Notes under the pieces: model-generated
Database searches by the model: none
What the model saw: the letters and a program-made list of their open reading frames with translations, nothing else
Told to the model about the DNA's origin: nothing
Shown here: positions 12,719-24,352 of the stretch, in pieces
How positions within the stretch are numbered: position 1 is the first letter of the stretch
Layout of the letters: the number at the start of each line of letters is the position of its first letter
Made by a program: the position numbers and the translations under genes
DNA from: Halictus rubicundus
Taxonomy: Eukaryota; Arthropoda; Insecta; Hymenoptera; Halictidae
DNA: 64,000 nucleotides
Assembly: GCF_050948215.1 (NCBI RefSeq)
Contig: NC_135151.1
Coordinates: 6,612,220 to 6,676,219 of the forward strand
Direction: 5' to 3'

Positions 12719-13125
12719 CAGATCACGCAGCGACTGGGAGTAATTATTTAAATGCCGCTTGGTGTGCAATTTTATTCGCACTGGTTTTACAAGACGAAAA
12801 TTTTAGACATTGTAGGCAGACCTTTTTCAGATCACCTAGCATCAGGGAATAATTTTTTAAATGGCACTTGGTGTGCAACTTTATCGGCACAGATTTTATG
12901 GATCAAAAATTTTCGATTTTGTAGGGTCGACCTTTGTAGGGTCTACTTAAATGGCACTTGGTGCAAAATTTGATTAACACTGAACAGAAATTTGTAGATC
13001 TTGTAAGAAGACCTCTTTCAGATCACCTAGCAGCATTATAATTATTCTATTTGAATAGCACTCGGTGCAGAGTTTTATCGACACAGATTCTTTGAAACAA
13101 AAATTTCCGATTTCTGTAAGTGCCA
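12719..13125. repeat. Diverged tandem repeat, about 3.6 units near 110 bp
   Basis: CAGATCAC starts units at 12719, 12829 and 13018. A further partial unit near 12945 lacks this start. Each unit carries an AAATGGCACTTGGTG-type word and a GAAATTTT/GATTTTGTA word in fixed order. Short open frames here follow the repeat and are not genes. Confidence 0.75.
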
Positions 13126-13389
13126 CAATTGTTGTATCGGAATTGTGCAATCTATCATAGAGTATAAGACCCGTATAAGGGTCAACTAACTATAATAGTT
13201 AGTTAAAATAAGGGACTAACACCTTCGTCAACAATAAAGGTAACCATACCATCGTCTAGAGTAGAGTCAACAACGACAGTTATAATTTCTACGATCAAGT
13301 ACCAAGTACCATTTCACAACCCAAAGGTAAAATCCCATAAATACGAACACAACTCCTGTTTGCCATTAATGCAACCCTCTAAAAAAACA

Positions 13390-13560
13390 TAGGGGTGCTA
13401 GAGTGAACCCAAACAACCAATCAATCGTTATCTTTCCTTGGCAAAGACCTCATTCAAAGCAGAGCTCTAAATAAATTCAGAGAATGCTAGAACCATCCCA
13501 AACGACTGATCAAATGTTAACCTTCTTCAAGTCCTCGCTTCGTCATCAACGTTTCCAAAC
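13390..13560. repeat. Diverged tandem duplication, 2 units of about 87 bp
   Basis: GTGCTAGAGTGAACCCAAAC at 13397 and ATGCTAGAACCATCCCAAAC near 13484 begin two similar stretches, both continuing with a (C/G)A(A/C)(C/T)(C/G)A(A/T)C-TCAA(T/A)(C/T)GTTA word and a CTTC/CCTT-rich tail. No coding potential. Confidence 0.45.
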
Positions 13561-13859
13561 AGTGCAAAAAGTAGCACAGCTAAACCCGATGAAGGGAAAG
13601 ACTCATCCCCAGGTGTGGATAGGCTAAAACCGAGGGCGACCAGGGTCCAGGTCCTCGGTGACGCTGGTTCCAGGTCCTCCCCGTCCAGGGTTGGCAGGCA
13701 ATTTTCACAGCGGCCGTTTAGCCTCGTTTATTCGATCAAAATATGGCGCGCTACTTATCCTCGTCATCCTGCGCCTTCCAACAACCCCCTTTCTCCCTCG
13801 ACAATCCTGTGCCCCGACCCTCCTGTACCCCTCTTTTCCTTGGAATGCACGTCACCTCG

Positions 13860-13930
13860 GGGGAGGTGATGACGTCGGTCGGATGCGGCGCCAGGATTGG
13901 CCGTTGGCTCGCTGACGTCATAGGGGCTGA
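13860..13930. promoter_or_regulatory. CCAAT plus CRE cluster
   Basis: Within 60 bp are TGATGACGTCGG at 13867, GATTGG at about 13895 and a full CRE TGACGTCA at 13913-13920. The surrounding block (13.6-14.3 kb) is GC-rich and ends in a long (CT)n tract. It has promoter-like composition but no identifiable exon. Confidence 0.35.
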
Positions 13931-14094
13931 CTCTCCACATGCGCTCGCACCCCCTCTACCCCCGGGCTCTCTTCTCGCGCTGGCTGCAATAGGCATCGAG
14001 AAATGGTGCATGACAGTTCAAAGCCCCAGTTTCCCAAGGCTGCGCGAGCCGAGAGGTCGCCGTACGTTTCACCTTCTTCCCGTTGCTTCTTCTG

Positions 14095-14099
<5 letters not shown>

Positions 14100-14139
<40 letters not shown>
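14100..14139. repeat. (CT)n microsatellite
   Basis: A perfect CT dinucleotide run of 20 copies. The 231-codon frame crossing it (13743-14438) is a low-complexity artefact. Confidence 0.95.
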
Positions 14140-14142
<3 letters not shown>

Positions 14143-14299
14143 TCGTCAAACCCTCTTTCTCTCACCTTTTCTCCCCAATCTCACCTCCCCGGACATATCT
14201 CAGCACTCTGGTACCGATTGTCCCAGGCGAAAAGAGTGTATTAATCGCTCTCCGAACGACCTCGAATTCCATTGGACTAATTACACAGTTTAGCCTGCC

Positions 14300-15155
14300 T
14301 CCAGTTCTTTGGAACCGTTCCCATCTACCATCGATCTCCCCACTTAATCCTCATTCATGCTGGACGCTTTTCCCCCAGAAATTCAGGACTCCGTCGAATC
14401 GCGACGGAGTCCCAGGGATCTACAGATCCACAGAGTGAGCAATCGCGAGTGCGCGTTGAAGATCGCAGGATCAGGTGTGCTAGGTCGCCTAGAGCGGGAA
14501 GATCTCGGCCGTGCGACGTCTAGTTTTTTGGAACCGTTCCCATCCCGCATCAATCTCCCGACTTAATCCACACTCATCCTAAACGATCCCCCCACCCCAA
14601 GTATTCTTGCACAATTTGCTCCAAATCCGACAGGTCTCTACGTATCCATAGAGTGAGCAATTGCGTGTGCGCGTGCAACATTCAACCTGGCATCAGGTGC
14701 TAAGTCCTCTAGAGAGCGGGTAGATCTTTCGATATCCGATTCTTTGGAATCCCCCATCGATCTCTCGAATTCAGGACGTCGAATCGCGACAAAGTTCCAG
14801 AGATCCACAGATCCCCAGAGTAAGCAATCGCGAGTGCACGACTAAGATCCATCCCGACGTCAGGTGCTAAGTCCCCTAGAGAGGGTAGATCCTCCTACAT
14901 CCCGTTCTCTTGAACCGTTCCCATCCTGACCGATCCACCGTCGATCTCCCGAGTTAATCCTCATTCATGCTAGACGATCTGCTACCAGTATTCGTGCACG
15001 CTTTGCTACCAGAATTCACGAACGGTTTGCGTCAAGTCTCATCGATACACAGATCCACAAGCAATCGCGAGTGCGCGTCGAAGATCCTGGGACCAGGTGC
15101 TAGCCCCTGGATCAGGCAGCGAGAGTGGGGTAGATCCTCGGCCGTGTGACATCCA
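14300..15155. repeat. Tandem repeat, about 4 units of 165-240 bp
   Basis: Each unit holds, in order, a GGAACCGTTCCCATC word (14311, 14530, degenerate at 14741, 14911), a CGATCTCCC word, and GAGTGAGCAATCGCGAGTG (14433, 14651, 14818, with a shorter form near 15060), then an AGATC and CAGGTGCTA(A)G tail. The copies are moderately diverged. Units are GC-rich and lack a shared open frame, so this is repeated non-coding DNA. Confidence 0.8.
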
Positions 15156-15295
15156 GTTTCATAAATAAAGCCCCATTGAAGAGGAGCTCACAGGGGATCG
15201 AGTAGCATGACCCGGTGACCCAGATTTCCCATGACTTGCGTCATTCACAATCTCTCCCCACCAGACGCCACGGCAACGACACGCATCTGAAATAG

Positions 15296-15335
15296 AGAGG
15301 GAAAGAGAGACAGAGAGAGCGCGCGCGCGAGAAAG

Positions 15336-15367
<32 letters not shown>

Positions 15368-15368
15368 C
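15296..15368. repeat. GA/GC/CA compound microsatellite
   Basis: GA-rich tract interrupted by (GC)n and (AC)n. It lies upstream of a GC-rich block with a candidate exon at 15882. Confidence 0.9.
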
Positions 15369-15881
15369 GAGTGGAGAACGAGTGAAAAAGGGACGCGGGA
15401 CTCAGACGACGATTGCTAGCGAGCGGGAGGACTCCGATCCATCCGGTAACCACTTTCGGTCTTCTTTCAAGGACGCTGCGTGCGATCGGACTCATTGATA
15501 AACATCGCCAGTGCGTACATCCGTTGGTGTCCCAGTGTCGTTCGCTGTCTCAACGAAGAACAGCTTCCGTAGACCTGATGTAGAACCTCCGTTGATCGTC
15601 GACAGAATTGACAACGTTGACTTCCAAGAGCTGAGACCAGGGCCGACACCTATCTACTTCGGGGATCGAAGTCGTTGTACTTCTGCCAAAACGTCTAAGC
15701 ACCATGGTGTGGTGTGCTGTTGCCTGGCAACCATCTTGGGTCAATGGAACATACGCGTTCATGGGAGAAACTGGGTCACCCAACGAGATCTTCTCTCGGT
15801 GTCTCCTTAAGTTCTCGGAAAAGATACCGGTGCTCTACTCGCGTCGCGTGTCGACAAGCTTGGCGTTTTCGTCGTCGAACA

Positions 15882-15960
15882 ATGGCTCCTCAGGTTCACA
15901 GAGATCCTGGGAAACCCCCCCGCGGATCTTGCCCGTTTAACTCGTTGATCCTGGTCGAAG
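15882..15960 (+). CDS. Candidate first coding exon, unknown product
   Basis: An ATG in good context (AACAATGGCT) starts 26 codons that run to a perfect donor, GAAG|GTAAGT, leaving phase 1. The predicted peptide begins MAPQVHRDPGKPPRG and matches nothing I recognise. An overlapping upstream ATG frame (15704-15940) would act as a uORF or is fortuitous. The exon follows a GA-rich, GC-rich promoter-like block. No downstream exon could be linked by phase, so this may equally be non-coding leader. Low confidence. Confidence 0.2.
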
Positions 15961-16235
15961 GTAAGTCAATTTCGCTCTGTTTTTAGGAATTCTGGGAGTC
16001 AGGGAGTCCGGAGGTTCTAGACCCCCGAACGACCGCCCCCAAGTTCAAGAGCCCCCTCTGCGAGACTCTCTTTCTACAGTCGTTGGTACCGCGCGTCGTC
16101 GAGAATCCTGAGCAGCCCGCCCTTGGCTTGCCTTCTGACCCGAATACCTATATATCAGGTGGCAGGCTATTTATAGAACCACCCCCGATGAACGACCCCG
16201 GCGAACGCGACGCGAACGACTCCTTCCCCCGAAAA

Positions 16236-16555
16236 GAATCGTTGCTTCTCGCGTTCTTCATGATCGTTGGAAGACGATTTTAATAGTAGTAATACCGATC
16301 GTGATCGATTCGAGCCCCCAGTTCAACTTTAACGGTGTAACGTGATTTTTAAACACATTGGGTGACGGGTAATTTTCACCTGTCCCACAAAATTAAAAGG
16401 AATCGCTGCTCTTCGAGGTCTTCTTGATCACTTGAGAATGATTTTAATCGTAAAGACACTGATCGCGATTAATTTTGAGCTTCCAGTTCGATTTTAATCC
16501 CTTAGCTCTGAAGCTAGATTTTTAAACAGACACTATGCGCGGGTAGTTTTGACGT
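16236..16555. repeat. Diverged tandem duplication, 2 units of about 163 bp
   Basis: TCGTTGCTTCTCG at about 16239 and TCGCTGCTCTTCG at about 16402 start two parallel stretches sharing GATTTTAAT, CTGATCG-type, CCAGTTC, GATTTTTAAACA and GGGTAATTTT/GGGTAGTTTT words in the same order. Non-coding. Confidence 0.7.
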
Positions 16556-16559
16556 AGGC

Positions 16560-18606
16560 ATTTAAAATTTTCTTAAACATTCGAAATGAGCTATTTACCT
16601 CAGACAACGAAATCCTACAACAGTCTTCAGTTCTGGGAAGAAATAAAAATGTATACTGAGCTTTTGTCAGTGGAGTAATTACATTGTTCATTTGTAATTC
16701 TAAGAGTTCAATGCGTGGATTTAATGTCGTCAATATGATAATAGTTATACACGCGGATAATAGTTGTCCAACAGAATTTAATTTTGGGAGAGGGTCGTTT
16801 TCACCCCTTCAATTGTAACATCATAAAAATGAATTGTGCAAGTATAAAAATATCGCTTCCCCCACAATCCATCGTTCAATTTCATTTAATATATTTTTGC
16901 ATGATATGTAATGTGATTTTCCTCCAAATACTAATATTCTAAGACTAATAGACTAATATAGACAAAACGGTGTGAAGTGAAACGTCTCTGAAACCTAAAA
17001 AAATTGTTTCCCGACTGAGTTTATTATATTATTTTACTTCTAAAAAATAAACCATTAGGATAAAAAAGATTCTAGATCAAAAACTAATTTTGTCTATTTT
17101 AAAAAAATGTTTAGCATTCTCGTTTCGCAGCCTCACAGTAGCTTCATCTTCCACGTTACCGGTCTTAAACCGAAAAGTCCGTCGGTGAAAAGCAGTGACA
17201 CCGCGGCACAGGACACGGAGGATTAAAGCGGCGCGTTGCATCCGTCTGTTCCGCTGCGTTAAATGACCTTTAGAATCCAGCTGCACGCCTCGGCTATCCG
17301 TATCGACTCGGAAATTTCACATTTGAGCGTGCCGCGTTGCTATTAATAATTCCCGGCGTCGAAAGGGCGATACTGAAGGAACGGCCGGTTCTGTTTGTGC
17401 CCGATTTCCCGCGAGCCAATAACGCGCCATAAATTTTTACGATTAAAGCGGGAAGATTGCTTTCCGAGGCTCGCGAGCGCGCGTTTCCCTCGGCCCAGTT
17501 TTCTCCGGACCCCTGTCAGCCTCCCTCGTCTCCTTGAAACAAGTTCACCGGCCTGCTGCAGTTTACCTTTTTCCCACCCTTGACGTCACCGAACGTCGAC
17601 GCAATCGACGCGTCATCGAACGGTTCGAAATAACAGACCGCGATTTTTTTAGAAGCTGCATCGATCTCTCCGGTGACTTTGCGTCGATTCTTTCCTGAGC
17701 CCTCAACGATGCCTCAGAACCGGATGAACGAGTTCTCGTTCATCCCCTAACTTTCTCAAAATTCGTCTTTATTTTTGCGACAGACCTCTGGTTTCATCGA
17801 CCACTGTACTTGTAAATGTTAATCTTTTTCAACGAAACTTTACGAACACATACTCTAAGATACGTAGGATGAAGTAGATATAAAGATATTTCGTGATAAG
17901 TTCATCAGAAACAAAATTATTGTTTTAGGACTGAAATCATGCGTTCGATCGTTTAACCTAAAAGCATCCTGAGAACTGTTTAATTTTCTTGGTTTCCCGT
18001 TCGAAGGAAAAATTCGTTCGGCTTCGGGGGAATGGTTTTGGAAAAGCGTTGAAGTATTTGGAGCATCGTGGGTTGGAAATTCGTAAGGGTAGTGAGATTG
18101 CAGAGTGCAGCAGAGGGTTGAAAGTCCATGAAAGTAAGCAGAGAAACTGCAGTACCGAGCCTGGTCGATAAAACCGCGTGATGCAACGGTAACTGTTTCG
18201 CGAGGTTTGACGAGGTGGTTTTGATGGCTATCGGTAAAGCTGAGAACCTCAGGGAAGATAGCAAACTGTCGCGTTACTCGCTGAGCAAAGTGTTGTTCGA
18301 TCTGCCGAGAGACTTGTCTGACCGAGCGCAGAACTATTCTACTGCGGACCGGTGCACTGACTCGAGTATGTGCAGTTGCGAATATTCTTATGAATACATT
18401 ATAGATATTATGATAATTTTAACACAGTATTTAGGAGATCCAGAAGCACTATTTTACACAAAAAATATAATTAATAATTTTGTCTTAGTCATTTATTTAT
18501 ATAAAATCTAAATCTTTTGGAAGATGTACACGATTTATGTTTAATCTAACGTTGTAAATATTATTAACTTGCAATAATATTTCTGTATCATTTACATTAT
18601 TGTGAA
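16560..18606. other. Non-coding block with CRE at 17581
   Basis: A GC-rich patch (17.15-17.75 kb) contains a full CRE TGACGTCA at 17581-17588 in a CG-rich setting. AT-rich DNA lies on both sides. Short frames at 17980-18511 have no domain or splice support. No gene is supported. Confidence 0.5.
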
Positions 18607-18654
18607 AAATACAAATCATATATCAAGGCTATGAGGAGTATATGATTTGTATTT
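18607..18654. repeat. Perfect 16-bp inverted repeat (hairpin)
   Basis: AAATACAAATCATATA at 18607-18622 is the exact reverse complement of 18639-18654, with a 16-nt loop. It would fold into a strong hairpin. The stem is shorter than a typical pre-miRNA. It could be a small transposon remnant or a regulatory hairpin. Confidence 0.8.
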
Positions 18655-18810
18655 AGCCTAAAATCACGAATACTATGAAATTGTGATGTAAAATATCATT
18701 CTTGTCAAACTAATATATTCCTAATAGAGAAGAGTAAAGAATTCTAGTAAAAAATGGTCCCTCTCCTAATTGTAACAAAACTGTATTTATTAATAACCAC
18801 TGATAGATGA

Positions 18811-18994
18811 CAAGACTGCAGATCTTTATGAAAAATAAAAATGGTTAGAAGCAAGAAGCCCGATAGAAATTTAATTTCTTCATTAAGAGTTTCAGTAAAA
18901 TGAAACTAACGCAGTTGTAAATTCTTCTAATCTCTTCTACTCGTTCAAATTTCACTGAATCATTTTTGCCACAAATGCATAATATCCGCAGTTT
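18811..18994. mobile_element. hAT-like MITE with perfect 8-bp target duplication
   Basis: ATAGATGA flanks the element on both sides (18803-18810 and 18995-19002). Termini are CAAGACTGCAGAT on the left and ATATCCGCAGTTT on the right, imperfect inverted repeats of the same family as the copies at 7750, 24353 and 54006. About 184 bp, no coding capacity. An 8-bp duplication is typical of the hAT superfamily. Confidence 0.8.
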
Positions 18995-19002
18995 ATAGAT
19001 GA

Positions 19003-21794
19003 CTATTTTTATGCTACGAACGCGAAGAACATCGTCAAACGTCTGAACCCCTTGCGAAGCATAAAAAATGAAAAGTTATCGATGCGAGTCAGTAAAACAG
19101 ATCATTCCTAACACTGTAAATTTTGACTTGGCATTTTGAAAGCGCAAAATTTTCAGAAATCGGACTATACCATTAGTGTCCCTGTTGCGTACCAGATGGC
19201 AGGTCAAACTTTGAGAAACTGGCGAGTTGTTTTGGCAGACGTTTGTGCAGTGCCAGTGTTCCAAGAACGTTTGTTTAAGATTTCAAGAGGGAACTGTTCG
19301 GCAATTAATTATTATCGGTGTTCAACGAAATCGAAGAAGATCCTACGAAAACGTGTTACACATCGAGGGCCGTCGGACAATGTCGCGACGCCGCCACCAT
19401 CGAAGATCGACGGTGATTTTTGTACACAAACGATGTTTTGAAAAATCGGTTCCGGTACGTAGCTCACCACTCAGATTAATTCTCTAAAGCAATTCTATCT
19501 ACTAACAGATTCACTTTATTTATCTATACGATTAAACGTAGACGTATTTGAATAACTACTGCAGACTGAATAGTCACTAATTGTATTTAAACATTCCTGT
19601 CTTTGATCGATGTTTCTCGAAGAACATCAAAAATGAAAGTAATTTCGCTTTTGGGACAGTAAAGATTAATTCTTGCTTTAACGTCTGACCAAACACTGTC
19701 CTATACTACTAACAGCACTCCAATTTTCGGTAAACATGTATCGTTCCAGTTTCTAGTCAATCAATATGTTTCTACGGAAAAATTACTACAAAATGTTACT
19801 ACTACTTCATTGATATCGCAAAAGAAACGTCCGAGTGCATGCTCTTTTTTCCAAAAAATCGAGCTTTACGCTTCAGCCTAAAACTAATTTCACAACGTAG
19901 CTACAGCTAAGTAAGAGAACCATTTTTGCAATAATTTCGTCCCACCGATCAAGTTAGTTAAGATGCTGTATTGTATAATTCGGACACGGCGAAAACCGTG
20001 TCCCAGTATTTCGAAAAGCTCGAAGTCGTAAGAACGAAGAGGTGAATCTCGTTAGAGCCCAAAAAAATCTTTGCTCGCTGAAGAACTCACATTTTTCTAC
20101 GCCAATGAGATTGGCATGGCTTCGCGTGGGGTGGATGAGATTAATCCCGTTTACCTCAAGCAGATTTAAGGCTTCTTATGCAACTTCACGCGCGTACATA
20201 CGTGTCCGAGTGTCTGTACCTTTCTATGCGGAGCGGCCTCTCTCCACCGAAAAAATATGTTTCCTTTAAATCTCATCAGTGGGAATCGTTGCAACTAACG
20301 TGGTTAAATATTGCCACGATAATTAGAACATCGGGATCAACCGTGGCTTCCCTTGTAACTGCACGACGTCGTTAAACGCTTGTCTGTTAACCTCCATTTT
20401 GTGCAAATCCCGAAACAAAATTGCCTTTAGCTAGAAGAAAAACAATATTACTTGCACTGAATCCTTACGTATCAATTTTCATCAGTAACACTTTAAATGT
20501 CATGTGAATCAAACTCGAAAATCAATTATTAGTAAATCAGTTGCGTAAAGATTGTTGCTGAAATTAGACTGTGGATTTTATGCATCCCTGACCAAACATA
20601 AGCAGATGAAATATACAATCGTGAAAAGATTATATTTATTAATATTATATATTATTATCTTAACCCCTGATTTGTTCACTACAAACATCATAGTGAAATT
20701 AATTCGACTGTTCCAGTCATTAAAAATGTAAAAATAAAAGTATGATAGAAGAAACAATATGTAACACTAAAATGAATATTCAAAACAAACTTAAAACTGC
20801 AACAATTTGTTTAAAAATCAACGTTGCTTAGTAAAAGAAAAATTAAAGAATCGTCTGAATATGTAAATAGTTATATCCACATAGATTAAATAGCTAATTT
20901 AAAAAGCTAATTGAAATAGCTAATTAAGATCAAACTAAAATTAGAAGTTAATTAAAGAATGGATTTGAAGCAGCGTACTTGATTCTTGAACAAAAATAAA
21001 AGTCGCGTGGTACAATATAATTAAGTATAACAATCTTAGGAAGCACAAGAAGAAAAAAATATCACAGATTGGTAATATCAGAGTGGAGCAAGATTGGAAA
21101 ATGTCTCCTGTCCAGTCAGCAGAGAAAGATAGTTGTAATGTAGTTGAACAAATTTGTTATAAACGAGCCTTCCTTCAAGGGCCTCGGTTTGAAATCCTAA
21201 CTTGTGTCCACCCTTCTGACATGTAACACCAATCTGACACTGCGGCGGTCGGTTGCCCGCTGGCACTGTATCGCATAACAAATTCTTTGCACAATGGCGT
21301 CAGTAGCATTATTTTCCCATAGATGCGATGGTCTACAGTTCGTAACTGTTCGTTATTGTTCTACGATCACGAAGAAACTTCGGACTTCATCGTTCGCAGA
21401 CAGGAAGAGACGTTCTCTGAGGGACACGGATGTAACATAGGAAAGCCGTCTTATGTTTCTGTCTTATTTCATTATAAATTTGCGATATGAAATATGACAT
21501 AAACTTAAGGTGGGTACCTATATGATCAACGAGTTTGTCTGCGGAGGAATGAAGATCGTCGAAGAGGATCGAAGAGAAATCACCTTGACGAGAAGAAGAG
21601 GAAGAGGAGGCTCGAGAACCTGAGGAACGATTTTTGTGAGTTTTGAAATGGACAGCTTCTTTAATCAGCATGATGCGATTTACGTTTACTTTGGTTGATT
21701 GAATTGCATGGAAAGTATTGTTTACACGTTGTTTGAGCATGGCGTTTTGGCAGATGTTAAATGCAGCATACGACAATTCTGAATTTCATTTTGT
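19003..21794. other. Non-coding block, no gene seen
   Basis: Mixed-composition DNA. Near 20567 there is a one-sided MITE terminus (TAGACTGTGGATTTTATGC) whose other end I could not place. The minus-strand frame at 21387-21740 has no recognisable domain. Nothing else is supported. Confidence 0.5.
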
Positions 21795-22400
21795 TCGAAA
21801 AGAAGAGATAGTTCTTAAAAAAGCATTCGACACAAATGTTGTTTCATCGACCATCATACTCGTTGAAGGGTTGAAATCATACGAGTTGATTTGTCCCTCG
21901 GTGTTGTTGTATGAAATCATTATGATAAGAAGATAAATAATTTATAAATCCATTCTTCAAGAACAAAAATGCAACAAAGGACGTATTCGATCTGCATAGA
22001 ACGATTTGAATATAGATTATAAATATAAATTATATAAATCGACTTTAATGAAATTCAAGTGAGAGATGGTTCTTAAAACAGACATTCGACACCTACATTT
22101 TCTTGTCGTCCACGATCCACACTGAAGGAGTGAAAACATAAGAGCTAACTTCTCCCGTAATGTCGCAGTGTAAAATCACATGGCAAAAAGATAAGTAACT
22201 CCTAAATCTTATTTCTTAAAAACCAAAATATAAATGGGCCAATTCAAGGGAACATATTCAAACTACCCAAGCTGATTCTAATGACAGGTAGAAGGAGAGG
22301 GTATTCACAACCGAGAGGTAGTTCCTAGAAAAATATTCTATACCCGTATTTTTTCATCATCCCCATTGAAGGGATAAAGGCAAAAGGGTTCAACGAGACA
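21795..22400. repeat. Diverged tandem repeat, 3 units of about 255 bp
   Basis: GATAGTTCTTAAAAAAGCATT near 21806, GATGGTTCTTAAAACAGACATT near 22065 and GAGGTAGTTCCTAGAAAAATATT near 22316 begin three parallel stretches. Each continues with a TCATC/TCGTC word, a TTGAAGG/CTGAAGG word, and a stretch of AAATCAT and AAAGATAA words. The copies are old and non-coding. Confidence 0.65.
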
Positions 22401-22974
22401 GGGAAAAATTGCGAAAGACTGATGGGAAGAAGTGATTCTCGTCGGGGTCGTCGCAAAACGGGACAGTCACAGTGGAGGAGTTGCAGGTTGGGCCAGGCAA
22501 GACAGACGTGAAGCCTGAGGATCCGGTGGGTGCTAAGCCCTGAATCCTGAAAAGTGTTCAGAGCTTACTCGGCTAGTGTTACCCCCCGCCGTCGCCGTCC
22601 TCTTTCTCGTATCGCAGCGTTACCTCCTCGAGGCAGCGGAAACACAGTCGGCAGGGGCGTAAAAGTTGGCTCGATGGCTCCTCATCTTCATCCGCTTCTC
22701 GCATTCCACCCTTATTACGCGAGAGCTGAGCTCCTTCGACGGCGGAACTGCCCCCTTCGAAGTTTCAAATTCTAACATAGGGTCGATGCCCGGGAATGCC
22801 GCCAATCGATTCTTAATCGGCAAACGATGATTCCTTCGGCCTGAACATTCTCCTCTTTACTGATCGCACTGACTCATTCCTGAACTTTAAATTCGCGTCC
22901 GAAACCAAAATTAAGGATTGAGAATCTTTCTAAAAATTGGGAGAGACAACACGTAAATCGATGTTTCATTCTTT

Positions 22975-23340
22975 CTACAATAATTTCAGTAGGACGGAAA
23001 TAATACGTTGATTGTATACAACAATTTTAATAGGATCGAAATAATACGCCGATAATCCTAGTTTCTCGACTGCAGATTTTTCTGCAACATAAAAATTGCG
23101 AGGAACACGAGTTAAATAGAAATTTGAATTTTTAACTTTAACAATTTTAACAAGATACAAATAATACACTGGTAGTCTTGATTGCTATATTTCAGATCTC
23201 TACGCGAAATAAAAATTGTCTACATTGATTGTGAGAGACAAGAATTGTATAAATATTCAATGATATGTTGATAGCCTGCAATTAGACTCTAGATTTTGTA
23301 TATGAAATAAGAATTGTCTACATCAGTTGCAATAGCTAAG
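22975..23340. repeat. Diverged tandem repeat, about 3 units near 120 bp
   Basis: Each unit has an AATAATACG/AATAATACA/AATGATATG word, a GATAATCCTAG/GGTAGTCTTG/GATAGCCTGC word, then a GACT...AGAT word and GAAATAAAAATTGTCTACAT-type word. The units themselves contain a segment resembling one terminus of the hAT-like MITE family, suggesting a MITE fragment was duplicated. Confidence 0.6.
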
Positions 23341-24352
23341 AGTTCAATAAAAAATCCATTCTTTCTTCATGAATTTTACATCTGCAATCTACTATAACTT
23401 TGCTTATTAGCATAATTTCCAACGAGTGTGCTACATCAAAAGGGAACTTAAAAATCGTATGTTAAAAAGCAACCCCGACTGATTTATTTACCAAGCAATA
23501 TTCGCGAAGCAAAATAAACCTGGTACCCATCGATTGCAAAAAGTTGATTTTTGTAGCAAGATTCCCCAAAGTCTTTTTCCACCTTGATTTTTAATCAGTT
23601 TGTGCAAACATATTCATCTAGATTGTACATAAAAAGAATTTATTTTTTTGCAAGATGCACTGTACAAAGACTTAAAGATTTGTTCACACGGAGCCATTGA
23701 ACAAATAAAATATCAAGCCTAATATGAAGTGGTTACGAAAGAATGTTACGGTCAACAATATTCAAGATAAATTATTTGGCAAGCATGCGAACAGAGTGAT
23801 TCACAATATCTCGTGTCCTTTATCACGTGACCTCTTTCGTGGGAAGCCGCAAAAGTTGCCGACAGTCTGCGCTGATAATATCCCCGTTAATTTTACTCCA
23901 CATCCATGACCACGTCAATTCCGATCGATCATCCTAGCCCCCGGGGCGATCGTCGCGATCGATTCCCGATTTTTCGTCGCACGGAATGCCCCGGAGTATT
24001 TTCGAAAGCGCGAACGAGCAGGGGATCCGAATTTGGGATCATTGGGGCGAGGTTTGTTGGGAATTAAGGCTCCAGTGTTTGGCGTGATAACACGGAAGAA
24101 TGAAAATTAGGTCGTCCTAATGCCGGATCCGACTATTTAACGAACGGGGCACCCGCATCGCGTCGGTATGTATGTTGGATACGTTTTAAGGATTCACCTC
24201 TTCACAATATCATTAAACACCACCACTAACAACGCAACGGTGCCGCTGGCAGGCGGCAATAGCCAGGTCACAGGGTGAAGTCAAGTTATATAATGAAACG
24301 GCCTTTACGTAATCCTGGAGATGACGATGCGCGAATTCGACATTGTTATCAC
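23341..24352. other. Non-coding block, no gene seen
   Basis: A GC-rich patch at 23.9-24.3 kb lies in AT-rich DNA. No domain-bearing frame, tRNA or convincing promoter was found. Confidence 0.5.

Noticed and set aside
13743..14438. 231-codon plus-strand ORF
   Set aside because: It crosses a (CT)20 tract, has no domain and no conserved start context.
21387..21740. 117-codon minus-strand ORF with Ser-rich centre
   Set aside because: No recognisable family, overlaps no promoter or splice context, and frames of this length are expected by chance in the window.
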